Assembly (NCBI GenBank): GCA_018266105.1
Contig: JAFEBA010000034.1
Coordinates: 23,884-87,883, forward strand
From: a bacterium
GTDB taxonomy: Bacteria > Vulcanimicrobiota > Xenobia > Xenobiales > JADMJV01
Reading direction: 5' to 3'
DNA: 64,000 nt
A program made the translations under genes and the position numbers. Under the pieces are notes generated by a model, which saw nothing but the letters and a program-made list of their open reading frames with translations, did no database searches and was not told the DNA's origin. Of this stretch, positions 8,375 through 16,371 are shown piece by piece (within the stretch, counting starts at the first letter, position 1; each line of letters begins with the position of its first letter).

Positions 8375-8878
8375 ATGAAGAAGACCTTGACCCTGATGTG
8401 CCTGACCTTGCTGGCTGCGGCCGCCTGGGCCCAACAGCCGAGCCCCTCTCCGAATGATGGAACTCTGCCGGGTTACGAGCAGCCTCGCCCGGGCTGGGTG
8501 AACGGTCAGGACGCCACGACCAATCCGGGCGCCAACCCGAATAACGCTCCATGGAATCAGGGGGGCGGACGCCGCCATCGTGGCTTTCAGAATCAGAACG
8601 GTCAGGGTGGAGGTCGCGGCAAGCGCTGGGCTCGCTTTGATACCAACGGCGATGGTCAGCTGGACTCCAACGAACGCGCCAACGCCAAGGCACAGATGAT
8701 GAAGCGTTTCGACACCGACGGCGACGGCCAGCTCAGTCAGCAGGAACGCGAAGCGATTCGCGCCATGCGTGCACAGCGTGGGGGCGGAAAGCGCCATCGG
8801 GGCCAGTTTAACAACGGCAGCCCGGGTGGCAATCTTCCTTCGAACGGCACTTCCAGCAACGGAGGTCCGCTCGGCTAG
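8375..8878 (+). CDS. Secreted EF-hand calcium-binding protein
   Basis: 167 residues with a clear signal peptide (MKKTLTLM...AAAAWA, cleavage before QQ). A Gly/Asn/Pro-rich low-complexity region follows, then two EF-hand loops, DTNGDGQLDSNE and DTDGDGQLSQQE, each with the Asp/Asn/Asp/Glu pattern that coordinates calcium, about 26 residues apart. The tail is again Gly/Asn/Ser-rich. It probably binds Ca2+ outside the cytoplasmic membrane. The start at 8375 was chosen for the signal peptide and the GAGGAG seven bases upstream. It is a single gene between divergent and downstream units. Confidence 0.88.
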   Translation: MKKTLTLMCLTLLAAAAWAQQPSPSPNDGTLPGYEQPRPGWVNGQDATTNPGANPNNAPWNQGGGRRHRGFQNQNGQGGGRGKRWARFDTNGDGQLDSNERANAKAQMMKRFDTDGDGQLSQQEREAIRAMRAQRGGGKRHRGQFNNGSPGGNLPSNGTSSNGGPLG

Positions 8879-8948
8879 CCTGTCCTCAGGCGTTGAACGC
8901 GGCTGAGGCGGAAGGCTCAGGCTGGCTCGACCCGAAGTCAGGCCGCAA

Positions 8949-9875
8949 ATGAAAGCCCTGATCAAGGACGGCTCCGAAGTCCGTCTGCGCGAAGTGGACC
9001 CGCCGCTGCTTCAGCATCCCGGCAGCCTGCGCATCCGGGTGGCCGCGGCCGGATTGTGTCGCACCGATCTCTATGTAGCGGAGGGCTTGCTGGCCAGCGC
9101 TGGTAGGCTGGTGTTGGGTCACGAATTTGCGGGCACAGTGGCCGAGCTGGGCTGCCAGGTGAGCGGCCTGGCACTGCATCAGCGGGTTGCCGTGTTTCCC
9201 TGGCTCGGGTGCGGTCAGTGCCGCTGGTGTCAGGCGGGGCATACCACCGCCTGTCCGCAGCGCAGAATGCTGGGCGTGCACCTGGATGGCGCCTTCGCGG
9301 AAGAGATCGTGGTTCCGGCGGAGCTTGTTTACGCTCTACCGGACTCCACCAGCTTTCGGGCCGCGGCTTACGCTGAGCCGGTAGCGGCCAGTCTGGCCAT
9401 CCTGCGAGCAGGTCTGGATCCCCAGAGCCGTGGGCTGGTCTATGGGCGCAACCGCATCGCCGAACTCACTTACCGTTTGATGCGCCTGCATGGCTTTAGC
9501 CGGGTGGAATTGCTTCAGGCGCAAAAGGAAGAGTCGAGTTTTGACTACGTGGTTGAAACCGTGACTCAGCCAGAGGATGTGGCGCGCATGCTGCGCCTGC
9601 TCAGGCCAGGCGGGACGCTGGTGGTCAAAAGCCGCCACCCTCGTCCGTTGCAGCTCGACCTCCAACAGCTGGTGCCCAAAGAGATCCGTCTGGCCGCCGT
9701 CAACTATGGCGATTTTCAGACCAGTCTGGATTTGCTGCGCAATCCCAACTTTCGCTATGAGGACCTCCTGGGTGAGGGGCATCCCCTGGAAGACTGGCGC
9801 CTGCTTTTTGAGGAAGCCCGCCGAGACGAATCCACCAAGAGCTTTTTCCGTCTTTCTGATGTGTGGGATTCTTAG
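8949..9875 (+). CDS. Zinc-type MDR alcohol dehydrogenase with degenerate nucleotide loop
   Basis: 308 residues, about 35 shorter than typical MDR dehydrogenases. The GroES-like half is intact: catalytic-zinc residues Cys37 and His58-Glu59, and four structural-zinc cysteines at 88, 91, 94 and 102. The Rossmann half is unusual: where V-x-G-x-G-x-x-G is expected it reads L-V-Y-G-R-N-R-I-A, so two glycines are lost. It may still bind a cofactor, or it may have changed role. It is the first gene of a five-gene coupled operon and overlaps the next gene by 17 bases. In context it could interconvert the alcohol and the aldehyde released by the reductase domain encoded downstream. Confidence 0.85.
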   Translation: MKALIKDGSEVRLREVDPPLLQHPGSLRIRVAAAGLCRTDLYVAEGLLASAGRLVLGHEFAGTVAELGCQVSGLALHQRVAVFPWLGCGQCRWCQAGHTTACPQRRMLGVHLDGAFAEEIVVPAELVYALPDSTSFRAAAYAEPVAASLAILRAGLDPQSRGLVYGRNRIAELTYRLMRLHGFSRVELLQAQKEESSFDYVVETVTQPEDVARMLRLLRPGGTLVVKSRHPRPLQLDLQQLVPKEIRLAAVNYGDFQTSLDLLRNPNFRYEDLLGEGHPLEDWRLLFEEARRDESTKSFFRLSDVWDS

Positions 9876-11673
9876 TGTCCTGAGTTGCGCTCCGGTCGAC
9901 CCGGAGCGCCTGCGCCGAGCCGCCGAGAGCTTGCACCGGCGAGGGCCTGATGGGCAGGGAGAGTGGCTGGACCCCTCCGGCAAGGTCGGGCTGGCCCACC
10001 GCCGACTGGCCATCGTCGACCCGGCCCGTGGACAGCAGCCACTGGCCAATGAAGACGGCCGAATTCAGGCGGTGGTCAACGGCGAATTTTATGACTTTCG
10101 CTTTTTGCGAAGCCATTTGGAAAGTCGAGGCCATCGCTTTCGGAGCGACTGCGACAGCGAGGTGGTTTGCCATCTCTATGAAGAGTATGGCCTGGACTTT
10201 GTGCACCACCTGCGCGGCGAATTTGCACTGCTGCTTTATGATGGTGAGCGACGTAGAATGGTGGCCGTACGCGACCCCTTTGGCATCAAGCCACTCTGCT
10301 ACAGCTGCTATGGTCCGGAATGGTGGTTCGCCTCCAAAGCCTGCGCACTCTGGGCAGCCGGACTCCCCCGAGGCTGGTGCCCTCGGGCCTTCTGGCAGGC
10401 GGCCAGCACTCAATACACTTTGCCCGATCAGACACTGTTTGAGGGGATACGCCAGTTGCCGCCCGGTTTCATGGCTCGACTCGAAGACGGGCAGTTGCAT
10501 CTGACCCGCTATTGGAATCCGCGGGTGGAAGCCTCGCGACCTGAGGAGTTTTTGGATCGCCTGGCAGGGGCCGTGGAAGAGCGCCTGCCCGAAGACCTGC
10601 CGGTGGCCCTTCAGTTGAGTGGAGGGATTGACTCGGCTGCGGTGGTGGCGTTAGCGGCCCGTCGTCGTTCGGACCTGCGCGCCTTCACGGTTAGTTTCGA
10701 CCAGGAGAGCCACGACGAATTCGGGCTGGCTGCCGAAGTGGCCCGCCGATGTGGGGTGTCTCTGGAGCGGATCGACCTGAATGAGCGTCGCCTGCTGGAG
10801 CTCCTGCCGGAGGCGGTTGTGGCCAGTGAGGGGCTGGCTGTGAACGCTCACCTGGCCGCCAAATACGCACTGGACCGAGCTATTCGAGAGGCCGGTTTTA
10901 AAGTGGTGTTGACGGGCGAGGGCTCAGACGAAGTGCTGCTGGGCTATCCGCACTTCCGCCAGGAGCTGGCCCAAGACGAGAGAGAGCGCCGTGCCATCGC
11001 CCTGCAGAACCCCATCGCGGCCGGCATCATGGTGACGACCGGAGAGGGGCTCTGCCTGTCTGCAGTCGAGCAGTTGCTGGGTCGGGTGCCTTACTTTCTG
11101 CGAGCCAAGGCCGCGTTGGGAGCGCGCATCCACGGCTGTTTGAAGCCGGAATTCTGCCAGGCTCAGGACGCTTACGCAGCGATGATCGGATGGGCGCCAT
11201 TGCCTCCCCAGCCGCTGGAGCAGACGGCCGCTCTCTGGAATCGCTCGGCCCTGGCCAACTACATCCTGCACACCCTGGGGGACGGCTGCGAGATGGCTCA
11301 TTCGGTGGAAGGAAGGCTTCCATTTCTAGATGGCCGCCTGGCGGTTTATCTGGCCGGATTGCCGACTACTTGCAAGATCCACCAGGGGCGTGAGAAGTTC
11401 ATTCTGCGCGAGGCCGTTCGAGAACTGCTGCCGGCCAGCGTGGTGGACCGCCAAAAACAGCCTTTCATGGCGCCTCCTATGCTGGGCGGTGGGTTGTTGC
11501 TCGACCATCTCCAGGATCTGAGTGCAGGCGAGCACCCCTTCCTCGATGGTTCGCGCCTGCGCCAACGCCTGGTCCACTGGTCTCGACTATCTCCTTCCGA
11601 ACAGGTCGAATGGGCACCGGCTCTGACCTGGGTGGCCAGTGCCTACCACATGGATCGGTGCCTGCGCGCATGA
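9859..11673 (+). CDS. Asparagine synthase (glutamine-hydrolysing)-type amidotransferase
   Basis: 604 residues with both AsnB domains. Class II glutaminase: Cys2 nucleophile right after Met1, R-G-P-D-G (28-32), N-G-E-F-Y-D (74-79). C-terminal synthetase: PP-loop SGGIDS (254-259) and L-T-G-E-G-S-D-E. AsnB adenylates a carboxylate and transfers glutamine-derived ammonia. In biosynthetic operons such proteins amidate or cyclise pathway intermediates rather than aspartate. Coupling to an NRPS-like reductase suggests that here, but plain asparagine synthesis cannot be excluded. The start ATG 9859 is fixed by the need for Cys2 and overlaps the dehydrogenase gene. Confidence 0.92.
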   Translation: MCGILSVLSCAPVDPERLRRAAESLHRRGPDGQGEWLDPSGKVGLAHRRLAIVDPARGQQPLANEDGRIQAVVNGEFYDFRFLRSHLESRGHRFRSDCDSEVVCHLYEEYGLDFVHHLRGEFALLLYDGERRRMVAVRDPFGIKPLCYSCYGPEWWFASKACALWAAGLPRGWCPRAFWQAASTQYTLPDQTLFEGIRQLPPGFMARLEDGQLHLTRYWNPRVEASRPEEFLDRLAGAVEERLPEDLPVALQLSGGIDSAAVVALAARRRSDLRAFTVSFDQESHDEFGLAAEVARRCGVSLERIDLNERRLLELLPEAVVASEGLAVNAHLAAKYALDRAIREAGFKVVLTGEGSDEVLLGYPHFRQELAQDERERRAIALQNPIAAGIMVTTGEGLCLSAVEQLLGRVPYFLRAKAALGARIHGCLKPEFCQAQDAYAAMIGWAPLPPQPLEQTAALWNRSALANYILHTLGDGCEMAHSVEGRLPFLDGRLAVYLAGLPTTCKIHQGREKFILREAVRELLPASVVDRQKQPFMAPPMLGGGLLLDHLQDLSAGEHPFLDGSRLRQRLVHWSRLSPSEQVEWAPALTWVASAYHMDRCLRA

Positions 11674-12389
11674 ACTGGTGGGAGAACTTCTTTGACCAGG
11701 ATTATGCCCGGCGCTTCTTGCCGGCTGAGGTTGAGAACGAAGCCTCGCAGCTGTTGGGTTTGTTGCAACTGCAGTCCGGTTCTCGAGTTTTTGACCAGTG
11801 TTGCGGTCAGGGACGCTTTTCCCAAGCTCTGGCTCGTCGGGGTCTCACGCCGGTGGGGGTGGATTTTTGCTCGGACTACATCCAGGCGGCGCGCCGGGAG
11901 TGCCCCCAGGGCGAATTCCATTGTCAGGACGCCGGCACATTTGTATCCGAGCCGGTCTGCGACGGGGGATTCAACGTCTATTCGAGCTTTGGCTACAGCG
12001 AGCGTGACCAGGACAACGCTCGGCTGCTGAGGGCGGCCCACGCTTCGCTGCGTCCCGGCGCCAGGCTGGTGCTGGATACGATCAATTTTGCCAATGTGGT
12101 TGCCAACTTTAGGCCCAGTCTGATTCGAGACTTCGAGGACGGTCTGGTGGTGGAGCGACTCTCCCAAATTGACTGGGAGCGTGGACTTTTGCAGCAGCGC
12201 TGGTTTTTTCGCAAGCAGGGAGAGCCCGAGCGGCAGCACTTCACACAGACGCGGATGTTCATGCCCCGTGATCTGGCTGAGTTGCTGCGCGCGGCCGGTT
12301 TTGAGCCTTTGGATTTGCTGAGCGGCCTGGATGGGGCCCCGTTTGAGCGAGATCGGCCCCGCCTGGTCTGGGTGGCCCGACGATTGTGA
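11670..12389 (+). CDS. Class I SAM-dependent methyltransferase
   Basis: 239 residues with a class I methyltransferase Rossmann fold. Motif I is V-F-D-Q-C-C-G-Q-G-R-F (40-50), the acidic strand-2 residue lies in V-G-V-D-F, and L-R-P-G-A-R-L-V-L follows near the middle. It resembles Methyltransf_11/25 enzymes that act on small molecules; the substrate is unknown. The ATG overlaps the amidotransferase stop (ATGA) and its own stop overlaps the next GTG start (GTGA), so it is part of the pathway. Confidence 0.9.
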   Translation: MNWWENFFDQDYARRFLPAEVENEASQLLGLLQLQSGSRVFDQCCGQGRFSQALARRGLTPVGVDFCSDYIQAARRECPQGEFHCQDAGTFVSEPVCDGGFNVYSSFGYSERDQDNARLLRAAHASLRPGARLVLDTINFANVVANFRPSLIRDFEDGLVVERLSQIDWERGLLQQRWFFRKQGEPERQHFTQTRMFMPRDLAELLRAAGFEPLDLLSGLDGAPFERDRPRLVWVARRL

Positions 12390-14743
12390 GCTGGGATCGA
12401 TACCGCAATCATCTGGTGGCCCTGGAGTGGGGCGAGCAGAAACTGACCTACGCCGAGCTCTGGGAGCGAGTGGAACGAGTGGCCGGGGGTCTGGCCCAGT
12501 CGGGAGTGGGTCCGGACAGCCTGGTGGGCCTGAATTTCCCAAAATCTCCGGAATATGTGGTGGCTCTGCTGGCCTGCTGGTGGGCCGGGGCCGCCTTCTT
12601 GCCGCTGGACGCCGGCCTGCCGCCCCAGCGCCTGCAGGCCTACCGTCAGGCCGCTCGGCCCGACTTCGAGATCCGTTCCCTGCCCGAGGGGCCACCGCTG
12701 GCCCGGCGCTTTGGGGAGCTGGCCTACTGCATCTGCACCTCAGGCTCGAGCGGTGCGCCCAAGGCCGTCGAGATTACCCATGAGGGTCTCATTCCCATGC
12801 TCGAGGATCAAATCCGGGTTTTCCAGCTGGAACCCGGCAAACGAGTTCTCTGGCTGCTCTCGATGCAGTTTGATGCCTCTCTGTCCGACCTCGGTACCGC
12901 CTTGTTGAGCGGGGCCACCCTGGTCTTTCCGGCCTGTGATGTGGGCCTGCCCCAGCTTTTGGAGCGGGCCCGGATTACCCATCTGGATATCCCTCCTGCT
13001 CTGTTGCACCGGTATCAACCCGGCGATTTTCCCGATTGCCTGGAGGTCCTGGTGGCTGGTGGCGAGCCTTCCGACCCTGACCGGCTCAAGGCCTGGGCTC
13101 GGCGTTACCGGCTGGTCAGCGTCTACGGGCCGACTGAAGCCACCATCTGCACCAGCTCCCGGCTGGTGGACGAGAGTTGGGACGGACCTCGCCTGGGTCA
13201 GACTCTTGGCGGGATGGAGCACCGGCTGGGTGAAGGAGAGGAACTGTTGATCGCGGGACCCGGACTCTTCCGGGGCTATCGTGGCCAACCCGAGCTAACT
13301 CAGGCCGCCTGCCTGGAGCTGGAGGGACGACGCTACTATCGCAGCGGTGACCGAGTGCGGCCGGCCGGGGACGGGGATTTCTTCTTTCTGGGCCGACTGG
13401 ACCGTCAGGTGAAAGTGCGCGGCCACCGCATTGAGCTGGCTGAGGTGGAGGAGGCGGTTCTGGCTCAGCCTGGCGTCGAGCGCTGCGTGGCCTCAGTGCA
13501 GGACGGCGAGCTGGTGCTTTTCTACCGGGGTCGGCCCGAGCCGGCCCGCTTGCGCTCGGCTCTGGCCCAGCGGTTGCCAGTGTGGATGCTGCCCACTCGG
13601 ATTCAGCCTTTGGCGGCCCTGCCGGAGACCACAGCTGGCAAGGCGGACCTTGGGGCGTTGCGATTTCTCGACTCGCTCAAGGCCCTGGAACTGGCTGCTC
13701 AGTTGCAGTCTCAAGGTAATCCGGTCACGCCCTTGCAGATCTTACGAGGTAACCCCCTGGGGATGACCAGTCTGGAGATTGAGGCTCATCTGCCGCCTGA
13801 TCTGCCGGCCTGGGATGCGCCCGGATGGGGGTCACGAGTTCTCCTGACCGGGGCCAGCGGACAGTTGGGGGCTCGCCTGGCGAAGCTGTTGCGCGCACAA
13901 GGCTGTCAGGTTCTCCCCGTCTCCCGACAGGCTCGGCCGGGCTGGCTGCAACTGGACCTGACCCGGGCCGAACTGGGGTTAGAGGAATATGAGCAGGAAG
14001 TAGACGTCGTCTTTCACTGTGCCGCCGAAGTCAATACGGTGTTGCCTTGGGATTGTCTGCGTGCCGCCAATCTGGACTGTCTCCCTGAGCTTTTGAAATT
14101 TTGCCAGCGGGGGAGGCCCAAGGCCTTTCATTTTGCTTCCACCCTCTCGGTCTTTGTCTCCAGCGACTTTTGCGGCAGAGCCCTGTGCGCCGACGATTTA
14201 AGCGCTTTGCGTTTGATTTTTGGAGGTTATGCTCAGACCAAATGGGCCGCTGATCGCTGGTTGCAGCGTCAGGCCGGACCCATTCATATCTACCGCTACG
14301 GACTGCTGGTGGGTGACCGGCGCGACTACTTGCGACGTTTCGCACGCGGCCTGCGGGCCTTAGGATGCTGTCCGGACGGCCCCGAGATCAGTCTGGATTT
14401 GACCCCTCTGGATTTTGCGGTACAGGCCACCGCTGACCTGGCTCGGCGCGGCCCGGGCACCTATCATCTGGCGGCGCCGAGTGCCACCTCTCTGGAACAG
14501 CTGCGCCAGGAGCTTGGGCTGCCGCTGGTTTCGGCTCGGGAATTTTTCGAACTTCATCCTGAGGATGCCGATCAGGCCGCGGCTCAGCTGGCTCTATGTC
14601 GATTGCATCCCGACCCCGCCTATTTTGAGCTGAATCGGGGGCTTGACCTGTTTCAGCGCACCCGGGTGGACTTTGAGATCAGCCAGACCGAGGGCTTTCC
14701 GGCGATGAATCCAGCCCGTCTCCGGGAATATCTGGGGCTGTGA
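12386..14743 (+). CDS. NRPS-like adenylation-reductase protein with remnant carrier domain
   Basis: 785 residues. The adenylation domain has A3 CTSGSSGAPK (117-126), A4 FDAS (162-165), A5 YGPTEA (247-252), A7 YRSGDR (318-323), A8 GRLDRQVKVRGHRIEL (336-351) and A10 Lys419. Hand alignment to GrsA gives pocket residues D-A-S-D-V-G-V-I-C-K; Asp at the first position suggests an alpha-amino acid substrate. A C-terminal thioester-reductase (extended SDR) domain has GASGQLG (489-495) and Tyr615/Lys619. Between them only a D-S-L-K-A-L-E-L stub (429-436) resembles a carrier, with Ser430 just 11 residues after Lys419 instead of about 50. Expected role: activate an acid and reduce it to an aldehyde. GTG start, coupled on both sides. 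Confidence 0.9.
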   Translation: MSWDRYRNHLVALEWGEQKLTYAELWERVERVAGGLAQSGVGPDSLVGLNFPKSPEYVVALLACWWAGAAFLPLDAGLPPQRLQAYRQAARPDFEIRSLPEGPPLARRFGELAYCICTSGSSGAPKAVEITHEGLIPMLEDQIRVFQLEPGKRVLWLLSMQFDASLSDLGTALLSGATLVFPACDVGLPQLLERARITHLDIPPALLHRYQPGDFPDCLEVLVAGGEPSDPDRLKAWARRYRLVSVYGPTEATICTSSRLVDESWDGPRLGQTLGGMEHRLGEGEELLIAGPGLFRGYRGQPELTQAACLELEGRRYYRSGDRVRPAGDGDFFFLGRLDRQVKVRGHRIELAEVEEAVLAQPGVERCVASVQDGELVLFYRGRPEPARLRSALAQRLPVWMLPTRIQPLAALPETTAGKADLGALRFLDSLKALELAAQLQSQGNPVTPLQILRGNPLGMTSLEIEAHLPPDLPAWDAPGWGSRVLLTGASGQLGARLAKLLRAQGCQVLPVSRQARPGWLQLDLTRAELGLEEYEQEVDVVFHCAAEVNTVLPWDCLRAANLDCLPELLKFCQRGRPKAFHFASTLSVFVSSDFCGRALCADDLSALRLIFGGYAQTKWAADRWLQRQAGPIHIYRYGLLVGDRRDYLRRFARGLRALGCCPDGPEISLDLTPLDFAVQATADLARRGPGTYHLAAPSATSLEQLRQELGLPLVSAREFFELHPEDADQAAAQLALCRLHPDPAYFELNRGLDLFQRTRVDFEISQTEGFPAMNPARLREYLGL

Positions 14744-15702
14744 GCACGCACGGTCTTGTCCTTGGAAAATTCATGCCTCCCCACCAGGGGCACCTCTACC
14801 TGGTGGACTTCGCTCGTCATTATGCAGACGAACTGACAATCGTGGTGGGCAGCCTCAAAGCTGAACCCATCCCTGGGCAGCTGCGTTTTGAGTGGATGCG
14901 CGAGCTCTGCCCCTGGGCACGAGTGGTCCATCTGACCGACGAAAATCCTCAGTTGCCCCATGAGCATCCTGATTTTTGGAAGATTTGGAGGAGCTCGCTT
15001 GAGAGGGTCGTGCAGCGCCCGATCGACCTGGTCTTTGCCTCGGAGGATTATGGCGCTCCCCTGGCCGAGGTACTGGGCGCCCGCTTCATCCCCTCGAACG
15101 GGATGCGTTCGCTGGTTCCGATCAGCGGCACTCAGATACGCCAGGACCCGGCCGCCTGCTGGGTCCACCTGCCAGCGGTGGTGCGCGCGCATTTTGTGCG
15201 TCGCGTCAGCATCTTTGGTCCAGAATCCACCGGTAAAAGCACCCTGGCGGCCCGCCTCGCCGAGCATTATCGCACAGCCTGGGTGCCGGAATTCGCGCGG
15301 GGTTGGCTGGAGGCCAGAGGAGGGGAGGTGCGCCCCGAGGACATGCTGGTGATCTCCCGAGGCCAGCGTGCCAGTGAGAATGCTCTGGCTCGGCAATCCG
15401 GCCCGCTTCTGTTTTGTGACACGGACCCCTCAGCCACGCCCCTTTGGAGCCAGGAGTTGTTCGCCACTCAGGATTCCCGACTGGAAGAGGCGGTCGGCCC
15501 TTACGCCCTGACCTTGCTGTGTGCGGCCGATGTCCCCTGGGTGGGCGATGCTGTCCGCTACCGACCGGAGGGAGGGCACGCGTTTTGGCAACGCTGCCGG
15601 GACCGACTGGCTCAGGAGGGTCGTAAGGTGGTAGAAATCCGTGGAACCTGGACAGAACGTTGGCAGACTGCACTAAAGGCGATTGAATCACTACTCAAAT
15701 AA
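14740..15702 (+). CDS. NadR-type nicotinamide-nucleotide adenylyltransferase / ribosylnicotinamide kinase
   Basis: 320 residues with the two-domain NadR layout but no N-terminal repressor domain. The nucleotidyltransferase half has G-K-F-M-P-P-H-Q-G-H (9-18) and I-S-G-T-Q-I-R (128-134). The kinase half has Walker A G-P-E-S-T-G-K-S-T (160-168). Known NadR enzymes phosphorylate nicotinamide riboside and adenylate NMN to NAD. It starts at a GTG overlapping the reductase stop (GTGA). It could simply supply cofactor to the reductase and dehydrogenase, or act on a pathway intermediate. Last gene of the operon. Confidence 0.9.
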   Translation: MSTHGLVLGKFMPPHQGHLYLVDFARHYADELTIVVGSLKAEPIPGQLRFEWMRELCPWARVVHLTDENPQLPHEHPDFWKIWRSSLERVVQRPIDLVFASEDYGAPLAEVLGARFIPSNGMRSLVPISGTQIRQDPAACWVHLPAVVRAHFVRRVSIFGPESTGKSTLAARLAEHYRTAWVPEFARGWLEARGGEVRPEDMLVISRGQRASENALARQSGPLLFCDTDPSATPLWSQELFATQDSRLEEAVGPYALTLLCAADVPWVGDAVRYRPEGGHAFWQRCRDRLAQEGRKVVEIRGTWTERWQTALKAIESLLK

Positions 15703-15869
15703 AAATTTTTTAGAAAAATATAGATTAATATTGAATTGTTAAATCCTGATAACCTTACAAGCTTTGCCTGTCCGGGCCGCTTATCTGCGTGAAGAACTTT
15801 CATCTCCATAGCCCGAGCCCTGGTTGTCGTGGTAGAAAAGTTTTCAAGCCGGGGAACCTGGTCCAAATA
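15703..15869 (+). other. Intergenic stretch with strongly AT-rich 70-bp block
   Basis: From 15700 to about 15765 the sequence is almost all A and T, with runs of T and A, in sharp contrast to the GC-rich surroundings. No reading frame with an SD, no tRNA and no clear -35/-10 pair on either strand. It could be a nucleoid-protein binding site or an unstable transcription end. Confidence 0.4.
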
Positions 15870-15901
15870 AAAAAGCCTCGCCATTTCCAGCGAGGCTTTT
15901 T
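15870..15901. terminator. Bidirectional rho-independent terminator
   Basis: GCCTCGC (15875-15881) and GCGAGGC (15890-15896) form a perfect stem with an 8-base loop, flanked by five A on the left and five T on the right. It therefore works on both strands and sits between the convergent NadR-type gene and the next reverse-strand gene. Confidence 0.9.
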
Positions 15902-15918
15902 GTCAGGCTCGGTTCGCT

Positions 15919-16329
15919 CTACTTGGGAACGAAGTCTTCTCGGAACAGCAGCAGCATCACACCGACCGCGCGACGGTTTTTCTCATCCAGACCCTCCACC
16001 TGACCCCAAACCAGTCCTTTGCGCTTGATTTCGCCCTTGCTATCCAGGTTGCCGATGGTCTGGCCCCCGTAAATCAGCTTGCCGTCCTTGTCGACTTCAC
16101 CGACCAGATCGGTTCCCAGTCGAATGCGACCTTTGGAATCAATTTCGCCAATTTTAGTGCCGTTGCGGCGGATGGTGCCGTTCTTTTCCAGCTCTCCCAC
16201 GGGGGCGTTCTGGACCCTCAGGATGCCGTTGTCCTGTACACTGCCCCATTTGGCGCCAGCCACGCGAATGCTTGCGTCGGCCCAGGCTGCTGCGGTCAGG
16301 GCCGTGATCATCAATAATGTCTTTCTCAT
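15919..16329 (-). CDS. Secreted short-repeat protein, beta-flower-like
   Basis: 136 residues with a signal peptide (MRKTLLMITALTAAAWA). The rest is four or five imperfect repeats of about 14-16 residues with the pattern (D/N)-x-x-G-x-I-(R/K)-x-G-x-x-(V/I)-G-x-(I/V/L), as in bacterial proteins described as a 4-fold beta flower. These are probably small extracytoplasmic structural or binding modules with no known catalytic role. The family name is from memory of the repeat pattern. The gene ends just before the bidirectional terminator. Confidence 0.75.
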   Translation of the reverse strand: MRKTLLMITALTAAAWADASIRVAGAKWGSVQDNGILRVQNAPVGELEKNGTIRRNGTKIGEIDSKGRIRLGTDLVGEVDKDGKLIYGGQTIGNLDSKGEIKRKGLVWGQVEGLDEKNRRAVGVMLLLFREDFVPK

Positions 16330-16371
16330 AGGCGGGCGGTTCGTAAACAGCCGGCAGGCTCCTTTCCCTGC

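Noticed and set aside
11643..12695. Reverse frame (350 residues) across the methyltransferase and adenylation genes
   Set aside because: Crosses two clear, coupled forward genes and has no known domain.
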